64,000 nucleotides of DNA from Curtobacterium sp. ZW137 (GTDB taxonomy: Bacteria > Actinomycetota > Actinomycetes > Actinomycetales > Microbacteriaceae). Shown one piece after another: positions 28,413 through 37,356 of this stretch. Under the pieces are notes generated by a model. It searched no databases and was not told the DNA's origin. It saw nothing but the letters and a program-made list of their open reading frames with translations. How positions within the stretch are numbered: the stretch's first letter is position 1; every line of letters begins with the position of its first letter. A program made the translations under genes and the position numbers. The stretch is taken from contig NZ_RJKS01000001.1 in NCBI RefSeq assembly GCF_003762905.1, forward strand, positions 1 through 64,000. Reading direction: 5' to 3'.

Positions 28413-28515
28413 GCTGAGCGCAAGAGGCGGAGGGCAGCGGCGTCCACGCCGCTAGTCGTGTTGCGCAAAGCGACGCGGATGCAACAGCGGCAAGGACCAC
28501 TGTCCTCCGTCCGTC

Positions 28516-28695
28516 TCAGCGCGTTCGCGTGGATGCGATCTCGCCGTCGACGTCGATCGTGCCGCCGTTCACGAACGCGGCCTCGTCGGAGACGACCCAA
28601 CGAACGGCACGCGCGATGTCCACCGGCTACACCGGACGGCCCGCCGGAGTACCTTGCTTCATCGCCGCCAGAGCGTCCGCCGAGTCAGGAACCTA
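28516..28695 (-). pseudogene. Remnant of a short-chain dehydrogenase/reductase C-terminus
   Basis: The minus strand encodes an SDR-type tail: AAMKQGTPAGRPV, then a stop, then PVDIARAVRWVVSDEAAFVNGG and TIDVDGE. This matches the 'DIA...V.WL.SD.A.FVNG..I.VDGG' ending of SDR enzymes. An in-frame TAG (28629-28627) replaces the expected Glu codon and another TAG (28695-28693) closes the frame upstream. No N-terminal Rossmann part is found. The surrounding 28413-28725 stretch holds no other gene. It marks decay at the left side of the defence island. Confidence 0.7.
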
Positions 28696-28725
28696 GGCGA
28701 CGCCGGAGAACCGACGACCGCCAGG

Positions 28726-29247
28726 TCAGACTGGCCGCACGCCGCGTCCGGCTTCGTACTCCCAGCGCTTGCCGAGGGCGTCCGTGAAGGACATCGACAC
28801 GAGGGTCCACTTCTCGGCGACAGTGAACGGTCGCATGCCGTGATCGTTGCGGACGAGCTCTGAGCAGCTCGACAGAAGCGCCCAGACGCGTGCCTTGTGG
28901 GGCCGGTCTTTCGGGTGGATCCACGCGGAGTACGACTCACCGGGCGGGCACACCTTTGCGCTGAACTCGATCTCTTCAGAACCGTTCATGATCGCCTTCG
29001 CTCGCACGTTGTGGATCACGGCGTCCGAGGCGTTCCGAACGACAAGCACGTTGTTCCAATGCGAACGGTCTTCCGTGTCCTGGTTGGAGAACACGAACGA
29101 CACCCATGCGCTCACCCGTGCCGCTTCGCGCTCGTCCCGGTCGGTACGGGCGGTCCGATCGGCGCGCTGCGCGATGACGAGGCTGCAGATCGAGATGGAG
29201 AGTGTGATGGCGACGCCGAACCATGCGGCGAGAGCTTCGTTGCTCAT
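28726..29247 (-). CDS. Hypothetical membrane-anchored protein
   Basis: This 173-aa protein has one N-terminal transmembrane helix (WFGVAITLSISICSLVIAQ), a charged heptad-like stretch (RADRTARTDRDEREAARV), then a beta-rich domain (LVVRNASDAVIHNVRAKA, RVWALLSSCSELV). The C-terminal part has the look of small actinobacterial surface-sensing domains with the pattern FTDALGKRW. No enzymatic motif is seen. It is divergent from the PH-like protein at 29373. Confidence 0.6.
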   Translation of the reverse strand: MSNEALAAWFGVAITLSISICSLVIAQRADRTARTDRDEREAARVSAWVSFVFSNQDTEDRSHWNNVLVVRNASDAVIHNVRAKAIMNGSEEIEFSAKVCPPGESYSAWIHPKDRPHKARVWALLSSCSELVRNDHGMRPFTVAEKWTLVSMSFTDALGKRWEYEAGRGVRPV

Positions 29248-29372
29248 GTATAGCCCCCTTCTGTCAGATACTCCACCAGCCTACTGAAGTACTACCGTTG
29301 AGTATCAAATCGGGCGCTGCTAGGTGCCTCTCGCCAGAACCCGGTCCGGTCAAGAACCAGGAGGGTGCACAC

Positions 29373-29879
29373 CTGACTTCTCGGACGACGAGTCGAAGCG
29401 CGGGCGTCTTCGTCAGTCGAGCGGACAGTGGAGTCTCCGTCGGGGCGCTGCTGATCATTGCGCCCGCGGGGGCGATGGTGCTTGCGGGGGCTGCGGTGCA
29501 GCGGTTTGACCGCACCTCGATCATCATGCTTGCCGTGGTACTCGTGTCGCTGGTCTCGGCGATGGTGTTCGCATCGCGCGCTGCCACGTTCGTGGGGTGT
29601 TCGCCGGAGCTGGTGAGGATCGGTGTTGCACCGTTCTGGAGGTCACGATTGGAGCGCCGCGACATCGTCGATGTGGCAACTGCGCAGGTCGATGTGTACG
29701 CGGACTACGGCGGCTGGGACATCAAGGGCTCGGCGCGGAGCCCTCGTGGCCGGCTGTTCTCGACCGGCGGGAGGGCGGCCGTGTGGATCGTGATGCGGGT
29801 TGGACGGAAGTACCTGCTTACGTTCAGGGAACCCGCGGTACCCGTTCGCGTTCGCGTTGCGCTCCTGGGCAACGACTGA
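29373..29879 (+). CDS. Membrane protein with bacterial PH-like domain, probable CTG start
   Basis: This 168-aa protein has two transmembrane helices (VGALLIIAPAGAMVLAGAAV and SIIMLAVVLVSLVSAMVF) followed by a PH-like domain (IVDVATAQVDVYADYGGWDIKG, KYLLTFREP). No in-frame ATG, GTG or TTG lies at a suitable position. AGGAGG (29359-29364) is followed 8 nt later by CTG at 29373, which I take as the start. If that is wrong, the first good Met is inside the first helix. The function is unknown. The gene is convergent with the SNF2 gene. Confidence 0.55.
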   Translation: MTSRTTSRSAGVFVSRADSGVSVGALLIIAPAGAMVLAGAAVQRFDRTSIIMLAVVLVSLVSAMVFASRAATFVGCSPELVRIGVAPFWRSRLERRDIVDVATAQVDVYADYGGWDIKGSARSPRGRLFSTGGRAAVWIVMRVGRKYLLTFREPAVPVRVRVALLGND

Positions 29880-29913
29880 TTGTCCGGGGCGGTCGAGCTC
29901 GCCGACCGAGCGG

Positions 29914-32583
29914 TCAGCGCATCACCGTGATCTGCTCCGATCCGGTGGCAGGAGGCACCGACGCGGCCGCGAGCCGCTGTCGCTCCTCGGCCAGCACCTG
30001 CGCGACGAGCCTTGAGTCGGAGACGTCCACTGCCTGAGCGGACGAGGTCGCTGTCTCGCTCACCGCTGCGAAGTCCTCGAAGGTCTGCGCCTTGCGGGCC
30101 AGCATCCGCACGAGCGCCGCATCGACGCCGTCCTCCGACAGCAACCGGTGGACCTGTACCGACTGGAGCTGTCCCATCCGCCGAGACCGCGCGATCGCCT
30201 GCCACTCCGTCGTCGGCTTGAGCTGTGGTTCGCAGATGATGACGACCGACGCCGCCTGGATGTTGAGTCCGACCCCGCCCGCCTCGATCTGTGCCACCAG
30301 GACGGAACCCGGAGGGGCCGCCGCGAACTCGTCGACGAGGTCCTGCCGGACCGATGCCGGGGTGCTGCCGGTCAGTGGACCGAACACGATCCCGCCCACT
30401 GCTCGCTTCGCGACGTCGAGCACCGTGCGGTAGTACGAGAAGACGAGCACCTTGCGGTCGTTGGCTCGTGCCTCCTCGACGATCTCGACGAGTGAAGCGA
30501 CCTTGCTCGACTCGGCACCGCCGGTCATCGCGAGCTGTCGCAAAGTGTGGAAGTCGCCGGCCTCGACGGCAGCCGCGTGCGCACGCGCCTCCGCGTCGGT
30601 CAGGTCAGTCCACTCGTCGACCTCGACGAGTCCGGGGAGCTCCGTGAGGACGTCCTCTTGCCTCCGGCGCAGGTACACCGGTGCGATCTGCTTCCGGAAG
30701 CGCAGCGGACTGTCGTCTGACTGGTCGACGACGAGGTCAGGCCGGATGTGGTCGATCAACACGCGGAACTCGTCGACGCGGTTCTCGAGTGGCGTTCCGG
30801 ACATGAGGATCGCACGGTCTGCGCGACGGAGAAGTGCCCGTGCGTTCATGGTTCGCTTCGCATCGGGATTCTTGACGTAGTGCGCCTCATCGACGACCAC
30901 CGAAGCGAGCCGCAGGTCATCCGGCGTTCGGGTGCGGAGCCACTCGAGGGTCTCGTAGGTGGTCACGCCGATACCGCCCTCGTCGATCCAGTGCCGGAGG
31001 CCGAGCAAGCGCGCCGGGCCGTGCAGTCTGAACGCCCGGACGTCGGTGTGTCGTTCGGCTTCACGAACCCAGTTCGCAACGACGGCGGCAGGGCAGATGA
31101 CCAAGAAGTGTGGCGTCCGACCCGGCGTGGTGCCGACGATGTGGGCAATTGACGCAAGGGCCTCAACCGTCTTGCCGAGTCCCATCTCATCGCCGATGAC
31201 GACTCGCTTCTGGACGAGCGCGAAGGCCGCGGCAAACCGTTGGTACCCGCGGAGCGAGGCGGAGAGTCGGGACGTGTCGAGGCTGAACGCCTCCACCTGA
31301 GCGATCAGGTCGTCGCCGAGGTCTCCGCGTGCCGCTGCTCCCGACGGCTTCGTCAGACCGGCTTCGTCGAGCAGCGCGAAGAACGACGCTGGCCGCTGGA
31401 GGAAGTCCTGCCATGGGTCTCCTACCGGTGCGAGGGTGCTCGCGGCGATCCGCTGCCTCCTCCGCCACGCGTCCTCGGCGATGGAGATGATCCGCTGCAC
31501 CAGGTCACCGGCGTCACGCCCAGTCTGGCCGGGCACGACGAGCGCCATCGATGCACCGCGTGCCACCATCGTCGCGACCGGCTGGAGCGCGTCGATCAGC
31601 ACCTGCTCGCTTGGCCCGACCAACGTCTTCGCCGCCTCCCAAGTCTGCAAGGCGGCGACGAGTCGGAGCGTCTGGTCGTCGCGACGCTGGACGTCGATCC
31701 GAACGACCGCATCTTCTCGAGCGGCAGACTGGAGCGCCTGAGCGGCTCCGTTGATGCGTGCCGCCGTCACCTCGCCGACCCCGCTGAACTGGCCCGGGAA
31801 CACGGGGTGTCGGAGCACAGCCCCGACGGTCGAGACCCCGGCATCGCGGAGCGCGGTGAGGCGGAGCTGATCACCGGTCGCCTCGCGCAGACGATCGATG
31901 TCAATGTCGGCAAGCGCGTCCTGGGCGGCCGCGTCGCGCTGCATCCGTCCGGCTTCGATGACCTCGGCGTGTGCTGCGCGCTCCCAGGCGACAGCGTCCG
32001 CCAGCCCGGCCACGACGCCGGGCACGTCACCGAACGCATCGAGGAAGAGCGGCGCACCGTCGCCGAGGTCGGGCGCTGCCGCGGCAAGGGGACCCCGCGG
32101 ATCGGTCAGGGCCTCCAGTGGCACGACAGGCTGCGCCGCGTCGCGGTCATCGACGGCACGGAGCTGACCCGTCGCGCCGGTGCGATCGATCCAATCGAGC
32201 GTTCGGTCGAGGAACTCGTCCGCTCGGGCCGCCGTCTCGCGGCGAACGCGACCCGCGAAGATCGCGGTGAACCCGGAACCGCGACGGACGTCGTCGAGGG
32301 CCCTCGGGACGTCTTCGGACAGCGTCCGGATCAGTGAGTCCGTCTGCGGTCCGGTCGGTGGCAGAGCGGCGGCGCGGACGAGGTCGGTCGCGAGCGCGGC
32401 GTCCGCCGGACCGAGGGGGACCACTCCCGCTCGTTCCCCGTCGAGGTCGACCGTCACCCTTCGCTGTCGGAGCGTTGCAAGCGCAGAGTCCGCAGCGGCT
32501 CTGACGGCGGCGCGGTGCGTGAGCACGCCCTCTGCAGTTTTCCGGAGGCCGTCGATGCGCTCGCGCCCACCCTTGTCGGTCAT
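29914..32583 (-). CDS. SNF2-family ATPase/translocase (candidate defence)
   Basis: This 889-aa superfamily 2 protein has a ~430-aa N-terminal region of unknown family, including a helix-hairpin-helix-like stretch (~250-300). A Swi2/Snf2 motor follows: DEMGLGKT (465-472), DEAH (565-568), LMSGTPLENR, and second-lobe motifs AGGVGLNIQAA and QAIARSRRMGQ. Such motors move along duplex DNA and occur in several anti-phage systems. The start ATG lies 1 nt after the upstream helicase stop (TGAGATG) with AAGGA in front, so it is the last gene of a five-gene operon. No nuclease domain is seen in this subunit. Confidence 0.88.
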   Translation of the reverse strand: MTDKGGRERIDGLRKTAEGVLTHRAAVRAAADSALATLRQRRVTVDLDGERAGVVPLGPADAALATDLVRAAALPPTGPQTDSLIRTLSEDVPRALDDVRRGSGFTAIFAGRVRRETAARADEFLDRTLDWIDRTGATGQLRAVDDRDAAQPVVPLEALTDPRGPLAAAAPDLGDGAPLFLDAFGDVPGVVAGLADAVAWERAAHAEVIEAGRMQRDAAAQDALADIDIDRLREATGDQLRLTALRDAGVSTVGAVLRHPVFPGQFSGVGEVTAARINGAAQALQSAAREDAVVRIDVQRRDDQTLRLVAALQTWEAAKTLVGPSEQVLIDALQPVATMVARGASMALVVPGQTGRDAGDLVQRIISIAEDAWRRRQRIAASTLAPVGDPWQDFLQRPASFFALLDEAGLTKPSGAAARGDLGDDLIAQVEAFSLDTSRLSASLRGYQRFAAAFALVQKRVVIGDEMGLGKTVEALASIAHIVGTTPGRTPHFLVICPAAVVANWVREAERHTDVRAFRLHGPARLLGLRHWIDEGGIGVTTYETLEWLRTRTPDDLRLASVVVDEAHYVKNPDAKRTMNARALLRRADRAILMSGTPLENRVDEFRVLIDHIRPDLVVDQSDDSPLRFRKQIAPVYLRRRQEDVLTELPGLVEVDEWTDLTDAEARAHAAAVEAGDFHTLRQLAMTGGAESSKVASLVEIVEEARANDRKVLVFSYYRTVLDVAKRAVGGIVFGPLTGSTPASVRQDLVDEFAAAPPGSVLVAQIEAGGVGLNIQAASVVIICEPQLKPTTEWQAIARSRRMGQLQSVQVHRLLSEDGVDAALVRMLARKAQTFEDFAAVSETATSSAQAVDVSDSRLVAQVLAEERQRLAAASVPPATGSEQITVMR

Positions 32584-32584
32584 C

Positions 32585-34678
32585 TCAGTCCTTCCGTCCG
32601 TTCGTACCGAGTGCTCCGACCCACAACCCGTCACGCGCCCGGGTCATGCCGACGTAGAGCTCGCGGCGGTCGAGCTCACGGCGCTCGCGGGCGGCGACGG
32701 ACTCGGTGCCGGGAGCATCGGCGAGCAGCTTCGCGGGGACGTGCGGCAGCAGGACCTGCTTGAACTCCAGACCCTTCGCCCGCTTGATCGTCCCGACGCG
32801 GACCATGTCCGAGCTCTTGCCGGCGTAGTGCTTCAGAGACACGGACGGCACACCGGCGGCATCGAGGACAGCCTTGACCTTGTCGGCCTGCGGGTTCGTC
32901 GCCGTGAGGATACCGACGTCGCCGCGGCCAGTCCCGACCAGCCGGAGCACTTCCTCGACGCGCGCCAGCAGTGCGGCATCGTGTTCGGTGCGGTCTGTGA
33001 AGCCGTGGATCCCCGGCGTCGGACCAGATCGCGTGACGGCCGAGACCGCGTCACCGGCGCCGTCGACGCCCTCGATGTCGACGAACTGGTCGTCCGCGAC
33101 CATCTGCTTGGCGAAGTCCAGGATCTCGGCGGTGTTGCGGTGGTTGACGTCGAGGACCACCCCGCGTCCGGCCAGGCTGATACCGACCTCGCCGAGCGTG
33201 TACCCGCCCGGGTAGATCGTCTGCTGGCCGTCGCCGATGAGGGTCAGACCGTCCGGTCGGTCGCCGACCAGCGCATGCAGCAGCGAGACCATCGCGCAGG
33301 ACAGGTCCTGCGCCTCGTCGACGATGACGGCGTCGTAGCGCTCGAGTGGGACTTCGCGTACCGCGTCACCTGCGAGCAGGACGACGTCCTCGAAGTCGCA
33401 GACGCCCCGTGACCGCAGGTTCGCCGAGTACGCCTCGTACAGGTCCCAGACCGCCTGACGGATCTCGACGGGCAGCGCGTGTTTCCGGCCGACGCGTGCC
33501 AGGTCGGCGTACTGGTCGAAGTGCGTCAGCCCGCGCCCCTTGATGACGTGGGCGATCTCTTCTTCCCAGTAGCGACGCGTGAAGCGCGACGCGCGCAGTG
33601 GACTGGAGGCTCCGATCACGTTCCACGCATCGGCGAACGCGCGCTGGGCCTCCAGGGTGTCGACGCGGAACGCGACCCCTCCCTCCTTCAGGAGGCGACT
33701 CGCGAAGGTGTGGACGTTGACGAAGTCGACTCGGCCCACCATGTCGGGCGCAAGGCGCTCGAGCAGCGACTCGAGCACCGCAGGGAGGGTGCGGATGTAG
33801 GTGGTGAAGAGGACACGGCCGCCGGTCGCCCGCGCAAGGTAGGCAGCGCGGTGCAGGCCGACGACGGTCTTGCCGGTGCCTGCCGCGCCTCGGATGCGTG
33901 CCGGTCCGTTGAAGCTGCGGCGGATGAGCTTCGCCTGGGTCGGGTCGAGGAAGGCCATCCACTCTTCGATCGGTGCGTCGAGGACGCCATCGAGCAGGAG
34001 GTCCTGGAGCTCCTCGGTCTCGATGAGCGGGTCGGGATCGCGGGGGAGGACCGTTGCCGGGATGACGACTTGCACCGGTAGTTGCTGGTCCTCGTCGATG
34101 ACGGGGAAGTGGGCGAGCACGGCGGCGAGGAGTTCGTCGACACGTACCGGCGACAGGCGCCGGCCCCGCTTCGTGATGTGCGCGATGAGGTCGTGGACGC
34201 CGACGACGTCGACCGACGCGACTTCGGCGCTCACCTTCCTCTGACCGGCGAGGGCGACGACCGCGTGGACCTCACCCGGAGGGAGGCCGATCTCTGCCAG
34301 AGCAGCCTCGGTCTTCCACGCCAGGTCAGCGAGGTTGGCGATGTCGTCCGTCACGTCCTCCTGGCCGCGGGTGATGCGGCCCTCGTGGACGGCGACGTCG
34401 CCCCAGGCCTTCGTGTCGACGATGAAGACGCCCGCGCTGCCGACGACGACCATGTCGACCTGTGCGGTCCTGCTGCCGGGCCAGCGGCGGTCGGCAAGTA
34501 GGTGGTAGCCGATGCCGGCCAGGGGAGCGAGGACCTTGGCGGTCTCGCTCTCGGTGCGGTGGGCGATCTCGAAGCGGCCGGCGCGGGCTTCGGCCTCGTC
34601 GGCCTGTCGCCGGAGTTCGTGGGCTCGGCCGCGTTGGCGGCGTGCTTCGACGCGTGCTGAGTCGCCGGCGATGGTCAT
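32585..34678 (-). CDS. NERD nuclease domain-UvrD/PcrA-like helicase fusion
   Basis: This 697-aa protein has an N-terminal coiled charged segment and a NERD nuclease-like domain (VDMVVVGSAGVFIVDTKAW; Asp75, Asp88, Lys90). A superfamily 1 helicase follows with Walker A GAAGTGKT (264-271), DEAQD (454-458), GDGQQTIY, and C-terminal motifs TIKRAKGLEF and LYVGMTRARD. The protein should unwind and probably cut DNA. The ATG at 34678 has GAGGGGA 8 nt upstream and overlaps the preceding stop (ATGA). Nuclease-helicase fusions of this kind occur in anti-phage systems. Confidence 0.88.
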   Translation of the reverse strand: MTIAGDSARVEARRQRGRAHELRRQADEAEARAGRFEIAHRTESETAKVLAPLAGIGYHLLADRRWPGSRTAQVDMVVVGSAGVFIVDTKAWGDVAVHEGRITRGQEDVTDDIANLADLAWKTEAALAEIGLPPGEVHAVVALAGQRKVSAEVASVDVVGVHDLIAHITKRGRRLSPVRVDELLAAVLAHFPVIDEDQQLPVQVVIPATVLPRDPDPLIETEELQDLLLDGVLDAPIEEWMAFLDPTQAKLIRRSFNGPARIRGAAGTGKTVVGLHRAAYLARATGGRVLFTTYIRTLPAVLESLLERLAPDMVGRVDFVNVHTFASRLLKEGGVAFRVDTLEAQRAFADAWNVIGASSPLRASRFTRRYWEEEIAHVIKGRGLTHFDQYADLARVGRKHALPVEIRQAVWDLYEAYSANLRSRGVCDFEDVVLLAGDAVREVPLERYDAVIVDEAQDLSCAMVSLLHALVGDRPDGLTLIGDGQQTIYPGGYTLGEVGISLAGRGVVLDVNHRNTAEILDFAKQMVADDQFVDIEGVDGAGDAVSAVTRSGPTPGIHGFTDRTEHDAALLARVEEVLRLVGTGRGDVGILTATNPQADKVKAVLDAAGVPSVSLKHYAGKSSDMVRVGTIKRAKGLEFKQVLLPHVPAKLLADAPGTESVAARERRELDRRELYVGMTRARDGLWVGALGTNGRKD

Positions 34679-35403
34679 CGTGTGTGGTTCCCCTCGGCCG
34701 GGCGCCTCCTTCGGGCGTCTGGTCGTGAACCATCCTCGCAACTCGAGTCGAGTGGCGGGAGTACCAGTTGTGGGGGCGCTGATCCGGTGTAAGTCCGGCT
34801 GTCGACCAGGGCTCGTAACCTGTCCGGGACGATCGGGACTCGACCGCGGAGGTAGTCCTCGATGAGGACCCCATCGATGTGATCGTAGATCGAGAGCCGC
34901 GCGAGACGAATGGCACCGGCTGTAGCAACGGCGTCTTTCATCGCGTCGTACAAGGCGCGCTGTTTCCACCTCGGCGCGCCGTTGCCCTCGAAGACGCAAT
35001 GCGGGTCCGCACGTCCGAACATCCGCTCAGCAGGAGGGCTAGTCCACCGTCTGCCACCCGTACCGCAGCGCCCTTCGTGCGAGGCGGCGTAGCCGCGGTA
35101 TGCACTGGCCCACGGGAGAGTTTCGGCGGCCGTCCTCTGCAGGGTTGTCGCTCGGTAGCGATTGAAATGCATGTCCTCGTCCAGTTCGACGATCACGCTC
35201 GTGTAGGCCAAATCCCAAGCTCCGGGACGGAACACCGGCTCGTCCAGCACTCCACCAAGTTGCCGATAGAGCTCGCGAACCTCAGTGCCAACACAGTTCG
35301 GAAGGTCCTCGAGACGCGGACGGGGCGGCTTCGTCGTTGTGCGTAGTCCGGCATATTGGAGTGCGCGATCGAGCGCTGCGGCACGGGCTCCAGCCTTCGG
35401 CAT
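34675..35403 (-). CDS. Hypothetical 242-aa protein of the helicase operon
   Basis: This 242-aa protein belongs to no family I can name with certainty. A conserved-looking block is VELDEDMHFNRYR (~72-84), an acidic segment followed by an Arg-rich motif, then Cys/His residues (CGTGGRRW, ADPHCVFEG) and KQRALYDAMKD. The block resembles what one expects of a metal-dependent nuclease core, but catalytic residues cannot be assigned. The C-terminus is Arg-rich. It begins 4 nt after the upstream gene and overlaps the NERD-helicase start, so it is tightly coupled to both. Confidence 0.6.
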   Translation of the reverse strand: MPKAGARAAALDRALQYAGLRTTTKPPRPRLEDLPNCVGTEVRELYRQLGGVLDEPVFRPGAWDLAYTSVIVELDEDMHFNRYRATTLQRTAAETLPWASAYRGYAASHEGRCGTGGRRWTSPPAERMFGRADPHCVFEGNGAPRWKQRALYDAMKDAVATAGAIRLARLSIYDHIDGVLIEDYLRGRVPIVPDRLRALVDSRTYTGSAPPQLVLPPLDSSCEDGSRPDARRRRPAEGNHTR

Positions 35404-35407
35404 CGTG

Positions 35408-36697
35408 TCACTCCGGTGACGAGGCGGAGCGTTCCTCGAGTCGTCCGTCGTCAGCAGCCTCCTGGCGGCGGAGGCGCCCGGCAATTCCCGCCAGCCCGGA
35501 AGACAATGCACCTGCGGTTGACGCCGCGTGCTCGATCGCGTCGCCGCTCAGGCGCTTCGCAAGGTCGACTCCGTCCTCGCCGAGCTCGAGTGCCTTGTCC
35601 CGTGCTCCGTCAGCAACGGCGTCCGCGGCATCCTTCCATCGTGTCGCTTCCAGCGCCCGGCGTTCGCGTTCGATCCCGAGGCTGTCGTGGAAGACCTCTA
35701 CGCCGTCCGCGACGTGGTTCGTGGAGTTGACGAGTGCACGAGACGCCTTCGGGTGCAGGACGATCTTCAGGTCGGCGACTCCCGCAGCGTGGTCCATCCG
35801 TGCAACGAGACGCCCTGTGCTCCGCAAGATCGACTGTTTCCGCTCCTGCCTTGCGAGCTTGAGGGCTCTCCGGTGCTCGTCGAGCTGCTCGGGAGCGGTT
35901 TCGAGGACTCGATCGAGTTCCAGCACGGTGAGACCGTCTTGCAGCTGGAAGCAACGGGCGAGGACTGCGAGCCACTCCTGAACAGTCGCCTCCGCTGCGA
36001 TCGAAGTCTCGGCCAGGTCCTTGACCTTCGTCGTCTTCTCGAGTTTCTCGGCGAGTGCATCGAGTTGACGGAGTGCGTACGCCTGCGTGCGAGCAATCGT
36101 GAACTCGGTGCCTTGCACCTTCGACCAGGTGATCTCGCTCACGGATCCGAGGCTGTCGCGCATCCGGAGGGCGTCAGCGATCACGAGGTCCACGCCGATC
36201 ATGTCCGCGAGGGATGCGTCCTTCTGGGCGCGGAGGACGTCGTCGAGCTTGGCGTCGATGGTTGCGAGGTAGTCAGTTATCTCGTCCATGGCCTGCTGCA
36301 TCGCGAGCTGCGCCATGATCCCAGCCGCACCGGTCAATATTGCGGGGTTCGTGAGGAATGACCTCGACGCTTTTGTGATCTCGAGCAGGCCCTTGATTTT
36401 GCCGCCGTCGGTCAGCACGGCTCGGCTTACCCCTGCAGACGACCCCTTCATGAGTGACGAGTGCTGCATCGCCTTCGCGGACTCCTTGGTGAGCTTCACC
36501 CAACGGCCTGCGTTGGCCGCGATCTCCGCTCCGGCGCCGGTCGCGCCCGATCCGATGCTGTACGCCTGGCTGAGCTTTGGGAGGTCGAAGCCCCGAGACT
36601 CCAAGCCGTTCGACACCAGGAATCGATCGACAGCCGATGCCTCGCCGATGATGGCGACACCGTCTCCGTCGTTGATGAAGTCGATCTCGTCTGCCAA
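35408..36697 (-). CDS. Hypothetical 429-aa helical protein of the helicase operon
   Basis: This 429-aa, mostly helical protein is of unknown function. A Gly/Ala-rich N-terminal region (SIGSGATGAGAEIAANAG) is followed by a hydrophobic helix (NPAILTGAAGIMAQLAMQQAM, ~115-135). Long amphipathic helices suited to coiled coils come next, and then a basic C-terminal tail (RLRRQE). One membrane-touching helix is possible. The start is a TTG at 36697 with AGGAGA 6 nt upstream; longer readings run through the DUF2510 gene in another frame and are rejected. It may be the sensor or membrane arm of the putative system. Confidence 0.6.
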   Translation of the reverse strand: MADEIDFINDGDGVAIIGEASAVDRFLVSNGLESRGFDLPKLSQAYSIGSGATGAGAEIAANAGRWVKLTKESAKAMQHSSLMKGSSAGVSRAVLTDGGKIKGLLEITKASRSFLTNPAILTGAAGIMAQLAMQQAMDEITDYLATIDAKLDDVLRAQKDASLADMIGVDLVIADALRMRDSLGSVSEITWSKVQGTEFTIARTQAYALRQLDALAEKLEKTTKVKDLAETSIAAEATVQEWLAVLARCFQLQDGLTVLELDRVLETAPEQLDEHRRALKLARQERKQSILRSTGRLVARMDHAAGVADLKIVLHPKASRALVNSTNHVADGVEVFHDSLGIERERRALEATRWKDAADAVADGARDKALELGEDGVDLAKRLSGDAIEHAASTAGALSSGLAGIAGRLRRQEAADDGRLEERSASSPE

Positions 36698-36771
36698 AGT
36701 GCTCTCCTGGTGCTCGGTAGGGACGTCGGGCTGGTCGTGCCCCGCTCCTGGACCAGGAGCTAACGGGTCAA

Positions 36772-37158
36772 TCAGTGCAACTGGTCCGGTGTCGGCGTCG
36801 GCGGAACCGGTGGAGCTGACTGCTGCACGTGTTCCGTCCACTGCACACCGTCCCACCACCGGTTCGCACCCTGTGCATCGGCGTACCAGCCGGGCGGTGG
36901 ACCCTGCGGTGCAATCGAAGGAACCGCTGGCTGCTGGACCGTGACGGTCGGCTGCGGAGTCGTCGCCGCTGCGCCGAGGTGGAGCGATATCTTGTGGCCG
37001 CATCCGCGGCAGGTCTTCGTGAAGCCCATGGCCAGCTCAGAAGTACCGAGGCTCATCACCGCGAGGCCGGCGCGTCCACTGTTCCGGCCGAGGTTCGCGG
37101 CTGCACTGTTCGTGCACTTCTTGCAGTCCCGGCAACCGGTCTCGACGCGTTTCGCCAT
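36772..37158 (-). CDS. Zinc-ribbon/DUF2510 protein
   Basis: This 128-aa protein has an N-terminal cysteine cluster (CRDCKKC) and a second pair (CRGCGHK) forming a zinc ribbon. A Pro/Gln/Thr linker follows, then a DUF2510 module (GWYADAQGANRWWDGVQWTEH, ~92-112). DUF2510 is a short actinobacterial Trp-rich domain often attached to membrane or defence-linked proteins. I chose the ATG at 37158, 7 nt after GAGAGGT. It heads the five-gene minus-strand operon and is divergent from mcrB across a 198-bp region. Confidence 0.75.
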   Translation of the reverse strand: MAKRVETGCRDCKKCTNSAAANLGRNSGRAGLAVMSLGTSELAMGFTKTCRGCGHKISLHLGAAATTPQPTVTVQQPAVPSIAPQGPPPGWYADAQGANRWWDGVQWTEHVQQSAPPVPPTPTPDQLH

Positions 37159-37211
37159 GTGTTGTACCTCTCGCTCCACAGGGCAGCGTACGAGTGGTGC
37201 TCATGTCTGGC

Positions 37212-37233
37212 CATCACCCGTCCGAGGGTGATG
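37212..37233. promoter_or_regulatory. Inverted repeat in the divergent DUF2510-mcrB promoter region
   Basis: CATCACCC (37212-37219) and GGGTGATG (37226-37233) form a perfect 8-bp dyad with a 6-nt spacer. It lies in the only intergenic region between the two divergent defence operons, where a shared operator would be placed. A TAGGAT box at 37301 is a possible mcrB -10 element. Confidence 0.45.
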
Positions 37234-37356
37234 CGGCAAAGCGCAACACGGTGCGGCTTCGAGGAAGGTCTCGCGGCGCGAGCCTCGACGGACGTCGCCG
37301 TAGGATCTGGAAGCTGAGGGCCTCTCCCAGACGGCCCGCAGGACAGGAGCGACTCC

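Noticed and set aside
28458..28787. Plus-strand ORFs in the 28.4-28.9 kb gap
   Set aside because: Arg/Pro-rich and without domains. The minus strand of the same stretch shows recognisable SDR similarity with stop codons.
36698..37003. Longer N-terminus for the 429-aa gene
   Set aside because: The extension overlaps the DUF2510 gene in another frame and lacks a ribosome site. The TTG at 36697 has AGGAGA at good spacing.
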